Below, piece by piece: positions 19,851 to 24,429 of a stretch of DNA of 24,429 nt (its first letter is position 1; each line of letters opens with the position of its first letter). The DNA is taken from positions 1-24,429 of the forward strand of contig DAOTEJ010000035.1 in assembly GCA_035454085.1 (NCBI GenBank), in the 5' to 3' direction. This DNA is from DAOTEJ01 sp035454085 (lineage in GTDB: Bacteria; Pseudomonadota; Gammaproteobacteria; Burkholderiales; Burkholderiaceae_F). A program made the translations under genes and the position numbers. The notes below the pieces were generated by a model. It was not told the DNA's origin. It saw only the letters and a list, made by a program, of their open reading frames with translations, and searched no databases.

Positions 19851-19950
19851 NNNNNNNNNNNNNNNNNNNNNNNNNNNNNNNNNNNNNNNNNNNNNNNNNN
19901 NNNNNNNNNNNNNNNNNNNNNNNNNNNNNNNNNNNNNNNNNNNNNNNNNN
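19851..19950. other. Assembly gap (100 N)
   Basis: A run of exactly 100 N. The round number is a scaffolding convention, so the true length and content are unknown. It hides the end of the sulfatase-fold gene and the start of the small membrane-protein gene, and could hide further sequence. Confidence 0.99.
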
Positions 19951-20310
19951 CTCGACCGCCGCGCCTGGTGGCCACTGGCCTTGGCGGGCGCCAGCCTGCT
20001 GCTCGCCAGTCTCGCGCGCCATGGCCTGGTGGAGCCGGCCGATCTCACCGCAGCCTGCGACGCCGAGCCCTGGGCCGACCTCACCTGCACGCTGCGCACG
20101 CTCGTGATCCAGGCCTTTGCGGCACAGCGGCTGGCGATCTTTGCGCTGGCCTGCGCCGTGCTTGCCACGGTAACGCGCAGCCGTGCGCTGGCACTGGCGG
20201 GCCTGGCCACCGCTTGCGCCGCGCTCGTGCTCTACTCGGTGTGGCTGGCCGCCCCCGCGGTGCTGCTCTGTGCGCTGGTGCTGGTGCGCCCCGCAAGGGG
20301 TGCGGCATGA
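19951..20310 (+). CDS. Small multi-pass membrane protein, 5' end lost in gap
   Basis: The frame that is open from the first base after the gap gives 119 residues to a TGA: LDRRAWWPLALAGASLL, then a short periplasmic-type loop with two cysteines (LTAACDAEPW, LTCTLRT), then three more hydrophobic stretches ending in LVLVRPARGAA. I predict four membrane segments. The first begins almost at once after the gap, so the real start is probably only a few codons inside it. The same-strand position behind the sulfatase-fold gene suggests one operon. Its last 79 bases overlap the end of the convergent GH17 gene. Not a recognised family; it is not a continuation of the sulfatase domain. Confidence 0.65.
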   Translation, partial: LDRRAWWPLALAGASLLLASLARHGLVEPADLTAACDAEPWADLTCTLRTLVIQAFAAQRLAIFALACAVLATVTRSRALALAGLATACAALVLYSVWLAAPAVLLCALVLVRPARGAA

Positions 20311-21944
20311 AGCGCGCTTGGAAGCCAGTGCGCCAGGCCCAGCGCGGCAAGCAGCGCGGCTGTCAGTTGCGCCTGCCCGTTGGCCCAGCCCTCTTGCACG
20401 GCGATGAGGGGCGCGACGGCCAGGCACACGGCAGCAAGCAGGCGCTCCTCGCGCGCCTCGGGTGCGCTGCGCGCTCCGAGCCACGCGGCGAGCGCCGCGA
20501 GCACGGCGGGCGCCGCCAGCCACCACCAGCCGAGCGGGCGGTAGCGCGGGTCGAACAGCAGGCCCAGGGCCATCACGCCCATGGCGAAGAGGTAGGCCAG
20601 CTGCACGGCCGCGCCCAAGCGCAGCCGCAGGGGCGCGCGCTCGCGCCACAGTTGCACGGCTCCGCTCTCTGGCGCCGCTGGCGCGCCGCCGGCCAGGGCA
20701 GCCAGACGCGCGGCGGCGAGCAGCGCCGCCCCGAGCGAGAGCCCGCTCATCAGCGCGTGGCTCAGCCATTCGACGGGATCGCGACTCCAGTCTTCGATCT
20801 CGCGCAGCATCAGGGGCAGGAGCGCGGCGCAGCCGGCTGCCGCCAGCATCCAGGCCAGGCCTCGGGCGACGCGAGCGCGGGCCTGCCGCCGCGTCGCGAG
20901 CCCGAAGGCAAGACCGGCGAGCGCGCCGCAGGCGCCGGCGGCGAGCATCGTGCTGCCAAGCGCGTCCCCGGGGGCGGGGCCGTGCAGCGCCACGCGCAGC
21001 CGGCCTTGCGCATCGAACATGCCCCAGTGGCCGCCCATCGCGCCTTCGAGGCGGCGCTTCCATGGCTGGTCGTAGGCCTCGATCAGATTGAAGGCGAGCG
21101 GTGCGCTGGCCTGGCGCGCCAGCAGTTCACGCACGAAGCGCGACTGCTCCTGGGTGCCGGCCACCGCCGGCCCGCGCTGGCGGCCAGCGGCGGGCCAACC
21201 CGTCTCGCCCACGAACACCGGCAGCGGCGCGAAGGCCACGCGCAATTCGCCGGCGATCTGGTGCACGTGATCGACCGCCGCGACCGCGCCCACCGGGTGG
21301 TCCTCCCAGTACGGCAGGATGTGCGCCGCCACCACGTCCACGTGCGGCTTGAGCACGGCGGCGTGACGCAGCCAGAACTCCCAGACGTCGGCATAGGCCA
21401 CCGGCACGGGCGAGGCGGCACGCGCCTCGCGCAGCAGCTCGGCCATCGCCTCGGGCGTCTGCTCACGGCGCAGCAGCACTTCGTTGCCGACCACCAGCAG
21501 GTCGATCACGTCGCCATGCGTGCGCGCAAGCTGCAGTGCTCGCTCGAGTTGCGCGCGGTTGGCGAGCGCGTCGCGCCCGATCCACGCGCCCAGCACTACG
21601 CGCAGGCCCAGCTTGCGCGCGATCTCGGGCACGGCGTCGATGCCGTGATCGAGGCCGTAGGTACGCACGCAATGGGTGACGGTGGCGAGCGCGCGCAGGT
21701 CGGCCTCGATCTGCTCGGGCGGCACGACGAGCGCCGGGTCGAAGGGCGTGTGACCCTCGCGGCGGAAGGGTGCGTACGAAACGCAGGGCAGGCGCGCCGC
21801 GGCGACCTCGGGCAGAGGCAGGGGGCGCGCCAGCTGCCACGCCCAGGCGGCGAGCGCCGCCACCAGCGCGGCGAGCAAGAACAGCGCCGCGCCGCGGCGT
21901 GCGACGCCGGGCGGCGTCGGGGCGGACGCGGGCTTAAGGGACAT
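20232..21944 (-). CDS. Membrane GH17 beta-1,3-glucan hydrolase/transglycosylase (NdvC-like)
   Basis: The 570-residue protein has a signal anchor (about residues 18-38), a GH17 domain (about 50-330) and about seven further membrane segments to the end. The GH17 catalytic pair is visible: acid/base Glu155 in VVGNEVLL and nucleophile Glu247 in FVGETGWP. The conserved HILPYWE and EAYDQPWKRRLEG follow the family pattern. Size and layout resemble NdvC of Bradyrhizobium, which is needed for beta-1,6 linkages in cyclic glucans. The start is the ATG at 21944 (a TTG one codon earlier is possible), only 29 bases from the divergent gene. The last ~26 residues (Ser/Thr/Ala-rich) overlap the convergent gene. 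The substrate is inferred, not shown. Confidence 0.85.
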   Translation of the reverse strand: MSLKPASAPTPPGVARRGAALFLLAALVAALAAWAWQLARPLPLPEVAAARLPCVSYAPFRREGHTPFDPALVVPPEQIEADLRALATVTHCVRTYGLDHGIDAVPEIARKLGLRVVLGAWIGRDALANRAQLERALQLARTHGDVIDLLVVGNEVLLRREQTPEAMAELLREARAASPVPVAYADVWEFWLRHAAVLKPHVDVVAAHILPYWEDHPVGAVAAVDHVHQIAGELRVAFAPLPVFVGETGWPAAGRQRGPAVAGTQEQSRFVRELLARQASAPLAFNLIEAYDQPWKRRLEGAMGGHWGMFDAQGRLRVALHGPAPGDALGSTMLAAGACGALAGLAFGLATRRQARARVARGLAWMLAAAGCAALLPLMLREIEDWSRDPVEWLSHALMSGLSLGAALLAAARLAALAGGAPAAPESGAVQLWRERAPLRLRLGAAVQLAYLFAMGVMALGLLFDPRYRPLGWWWLAAPAVLAALAAWLGARSAPEAREERLLAAVCLAVAPLIAVQEGWANGQAQLTAALLAALGLAHWLPSALHAAPLAGRTSTSAQSSTAGAASHTE

Positions 21945-21973
21945 CAAGAGACTTTCGCAACGAGGACAGGCGC
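21945..21973. promoter_or_regulatory. Very short divergent interval between two GH17 genes
   Basis: Only 29 bases separate the start codons of the two divergent GH17 genes. There is a GAGGACAGG ribosome binding site for the rightward gene and no clear one for the leftward gene. Two full promoters cannot fit, so either the promoters lie inside the opposing coding sequences or one or both true starts are further inside. Shared control is plausible. Confidence 0.4.
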
Positions 21974-24429
21974 ATGAAGGCGCGCAAGAACATGGTAGCG
22001 AGCGCCCCGGAAGGCGCGCGATCGGTGTCGGCCCCGATGGCCGCCCTGTTGGCCGCCGTGTTGGTCGCCACGCTGCTAGCCGCAGCCAACCTGGCCTCGT
22101 GGTGGAAGTTCAACCCGCCGCAGACGGCGGTGGACACGCCGATGCGCGCCGCCGGCCTGGCCTACAACGCCTATCAGCGCTGGGAGAGCCCGCTGGCCAA
22201 GCGCTATCCGACCGACGAGGAGATCGCCTCCGACATGCGCTTGCTGGCGCCCGTGACGCGGCGCCTGCGCACCTATAGCTCGCTGGAGTTCCCTGCACTG
22301 CCCGCGGTGGCCGACGGGGCCGGGCTGCGCATCGCCACGGGCGCCTGGCTCGACCGGCGCATGGACAACAACGAGCGCGAAATCCAGGCGGCGATCGAAG
22401 CCGCCCGCACCCACGCCAACGTGGAGCGCGTGATCGTGGGCAACGAGACCCAGCTGCACGGCAAGCTCACGCCGCAGCAACTGCACGCCTACCTCGATCG
22501 CGTGCGCGCCGCGGTGGACGTGCCGGTGTCCACCGCCGAACCGTGGCACGTGTGGCTGCGCCAGCCCGAGCTCGCACGCCACGTGGACTTCATCACGATC
22601 CACCTGCTGCCCTACTGGGAAGGAGTTCCGGTGGAGGCCGCGGTGGACGAGGCCCTGCGGCGTTACGCCCAGGTGCAGGCGCGCTTCCCCGGGCGCAAGG
22701 TGGTGATCGGAGAGATCGGCTGGCCCAGTGGCGGCGAGGCGATCGGCGTTGCCCTGGCCACGCCGGATACGCAGGCGCGCTTCCTGCGCGAGTTCCTGGC
22801 GCGCACCGCGGGCTCGGACCTCGACTACTACCTGATGGAGGCGGTCGACCAGCCCTGGAAGCGCGCCACCGAAGGACCGGTGGGCGCGCATTGGGGGATG
22901 CTCGACGCCGCGCGCGAGCCCAAGTTCGCCTTCGCCGGTCCGGTCTACGAGCGTCCCTACTGGCGCACCCACGCGGCGCTCGCCGCGGCGCTGGGCTTCG
23001 GGCTCGCCCTGGCCTTCGGCCTGCGCTTTGCGCGCATGCGCCTGGCGGGTCGGGTGGCCTTCGCGCTCGCCGCGCAGGTCGTGGCCAGCCTGGGCGTGGT
23101 GCTGCTCGCCGCGCCGCTCGACAACTATCTGCGCGCGGTCGACGGCTTGATGCTGCTGTGGCTGGTGCCGGGCCTGGCCCTGATGGCGGCGATCGTGCTG
23201 GCCCAGGCCTTCGAGTTCGCCGAGCTGTTCTGGGACGGCAGCCTGCGGCGCCTGGCGGGACCCCGCGCCCTGCCCGATGGCGCCGAGCCGCCCTTCGTGA
23301 GCATCCACCTCGCCTGCTGCAACGAGCCGCCCGACATGGTGATCGCCACCATCGACAGCCTGCTCGCGCTCGACTGGCCGGACTTCGAGATCCTGGTGGT
23401 CGACAACAACACGCGCGACGCGGCGCGCTGGCGGCCGGTGCAGGCGCACGTCGAGGCGGTGCTCGCGGCGCGCGCACGGCGCGGCGGCGCCGGCCCGGCA
23501 TTGCGCTTCTTCCATCTGCCCCAGTGGCCGGGCTACAAGGCCGGCGCACTCAACTTCGCGCTCGAACAGACCGATGCGCGCGCTCAGTGGGTGGGCGTGG
23601 TCGACGCCGACTACGTGGTCCAGGCGCGCTGGCTGCGCGCCGTGGCGGGCCACTTCGCCGATCCGCGCAACGGCATCGTGCAGTCGCCCCAGGCGCATCG
23701 CGAATGGGGCAACGCCCTGCTGCGCCGGATGATGAACTGGGAGTACGAGGGCTTCTTCCGCATCGGCATGCACCATCGCCACGAGCGCGACGCCATCGTG
23801 CAGCACGGCACCATGACACTGATCCGCGCCACCACCTTGCGGGCCGTGGGAGGCTGGTCGTCCGACACGGTGTGCGAGGACACCGAGCTCGGCCTGCGCG
23901 TGCTGCAGGCGGGGCAGCGCGCGGTGTACGTGGACGAGGTGCTGGGCACGGGCCTGGTACCCGCCGACTTCGGCGCCTACCGCCGCCAGCGCCATCGCTG
24001 GGCGCAGGGCGCGATGCAGATCCTGTGCCGCCACACGAGCACCCTGTTCGGCCGCTCGGGCCTGAGCCTGGGCCAGCGCTACCACTTCCTCGCCGGCTGG
24101 CTGCCCTGGCTGGGCGACGCGCTGCACCTCGTGTTCACCGTGGCTGCGATTGCCTGGACCCTGCTGCTGCTCGCGGCGCCGCAGTGGTTCGCGGTGCCGC
24201 TGGCGGTGTTCGTGGTGCCGCTCGCGGTGTTCCTGCTGGTGCGCCTGGCCTTGGGACCGCTGCTCTACTGGCGGCGCGTGCCCTGCGGCGCGGCCGACAT
24301 CGCCGGCGCCTCGCTCGCCGGCATGGGCCTGTCGCACACCATTGCGCGCGGCGTGTTCATGGGGCTGATGTCGAAGCAGGCGGTGTTCGAGATCACCCGC
24401 AAGGCCGCGGGCCGGGCGCCCCGCGCGAG
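21974..24429 (+). CDS. GH17-GT2 fusion glucan synthase (NdvB-like), 3' end beyond window
   Basis: 818 residues are visible. After a signal anchor (about 22-42) comes a GH17 domain with Glu158 (IVGNETQL) and Glu247 (VIGEIGWP), then about three membrane segments (about 333-410) and a processive GT2 domain: Asp477 (VVDNNT), Asp544 and Asp546 (VVDADY), Glu635-Asp636 (CEDTELGLR) and Gln672/Arg675/Trp676 (RQRHRWAQG). More membrane segments follow. GH17-GT2 fusions of this type are the NdvB synthases of Pseudomonas and Bradyrhizobium, which polymerise UDP-glucose into beta-1,3 (cyclic) periplasmic glucan; the GH17 part is thought to transglycosylate or close the ring. The start is the ATG with a GAGG upstream; later ATGs at 21992 and 22037 are possible. 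It is probably nearly complete at the window edge. Confidence 0.9.
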   Translation, partial: MKARKNMVASAPEGARSVSAPMAALLAAVLVATLLAAANLASWWKFNPPQTAVDTPMRAAGLAYNAYQRWESPLAKRYPTDEEIASDMRLLAPVTRRLRTYSSLEFPALPAVADGAGLRIATGAWLDRRMDNNEREIQAAIEAARTHANVERVIVGNETQLHGKLTPQQLHAYLDRVRAAVDVPVSTAEPWHVWLRQPELARHVDFITIHLLPYWEGVPVEAAVDEALRRYAQVQARFPGRKVVIGEIGWPSGGEAIGVALATPDTQARFLREFLARTAGSDLDYYLMEAVDQPWKRATEGPVGAHWGMLDAAREPKFAFAGPVYERPYWRTHAALAAALGFGLALAFGLRFARMRLAGRVAFALAAQVVASLGVVLLAAPLDNYLRAVDGLMLLWLVPGLALMAAIVLAQAFEFAELFWDGSLRRLAGPRALPDGAEPPFVSIHLACCNEPPDMVIATIDSLLALDWPDFEILVVDNNTRDAARWRPVQAHVEAVLAARARRGGAGPALRFFHLPQWPGYKAGALNFALEQTDARAQWVGVVDADYVVQARWLRAVAGHFADPRNGIVQSPQAHREWGNALLRRMMNWEYEGFFRIGMHHRHERDAIVQHGTMTLIRATTLRAVGGWSSDTVCEDTELGLRVLQAGQRAVYVDEVLGTGLVPADFGAYRRQRHRWAQGAMQILCRHTSTLFGRSGLSLGQRYHFLAGWLPWLGDALHLVFTVAAIAWTLLLLAAPQWFAVPLAVFVVPLAVFLLVRLALGPLLYWRRVPCGAADIAGASLAGMGLSHTIARGVFMGLMSKQAVFEITRKAAGRAPRA

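Noticed and set aside
17991..21977. A 1328-codon open frame on the plus strand spanning the N gap
   Set aside because: Before the gap it is the sulfatase-fold gene with a shadow in front. After the gap it is out of frame with the real small membrane gene and antisense to the GH17 gene. The N run creates the false continuity.
22076..24337. A 753-codon open frame on the minus strand opposite the NdvB-like gene
   Set aside because: The translation is His/Gln/Arg/Gly-rich without domains, as expected for the antisense of a G/C-ending-codon gene. The plus strand shows full GH17 and GT2 motifs.

Overview
The window is about 24.4 kb of very GC-rich DNA, with third codon positions almost all G or C. 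Gene content and order point to a betaproteobacterium of the order Burkholderiales: queA-tgt-yajC-secD-secF in a row, panB/C/D after folK and a deoxynucleoside kinase, hda next to a SerB-like HAD hydrolase and pcnB, purM divergent from hda, and miaA/mutL close by. A run of exactly 100 N (19851-19950) is a scaffold gap, so this is a draft or metagenome-derived assembly. I cannot name the genus.

Left and middle (1-12253, all minus strand). Read in the direction of transcription: hda, HAD-IB phosphatase, pcnB, folK, a DUF486 membrane protein, a deoxynucleoside kinase, panB, panC, panD, then tRNA-Leu(CAA), queA, tgt, yajC, secD, secF. Spacing is tight. There are stop/start overlaps at pcnB/folK, DUF486/kinase and queA/tgt, and the panD ribosome binding site overlaps the panC stop codon. 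The functions are replication control (Hda), RNA polyadenylation (PcnB), folate and pantothenate synthesis, queuosine tRNA modification and Sec protein export. A perfect TATAAT between tgt and yajC suggests a separate promoter for yajC-secDF, and a perfect 10-bp hairpin lies between yajC and secD.

Right-centre (12254-17394). purM runs rightward and meets miaA tail to tail inside a single CTAG. An unidentified 106-residue protein is divergent from miaA. MutL (minus, with the endonuclease-type C-terminal motif) faces it, and a DedA-family membrane protein is divergent from mutL.

Right end (17395-24429). This part is more accessory and looks like an envelope beta-glucan locus. A SAM methyltransferase overlaps (ATGA) a membrane-anchored sulfatase-fold protein of the phosphoglycerol/phosphoethanolamine-transferase type. 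The gap follows, then the end of a small multi-pass membrane protein. Next come two divergent, visibly homologous GH17 genes. One is a GH17 domain followed by about seven membrane segments (NdvC-like). The other is a GH17 domain fused to a processive GT2 synthase (NdvB-like) that runs off the window. By family knowledge the GH17-GT2 architecture makes beta-1,3-linked (cyclic) glucans. The sulfatase-fold protein is a plausible enzyme for decorating that glucan, but that link is inference. No mobile element, CRISPR array or rRNA was seen, and no gene-free stretch exceeds 300 bases.
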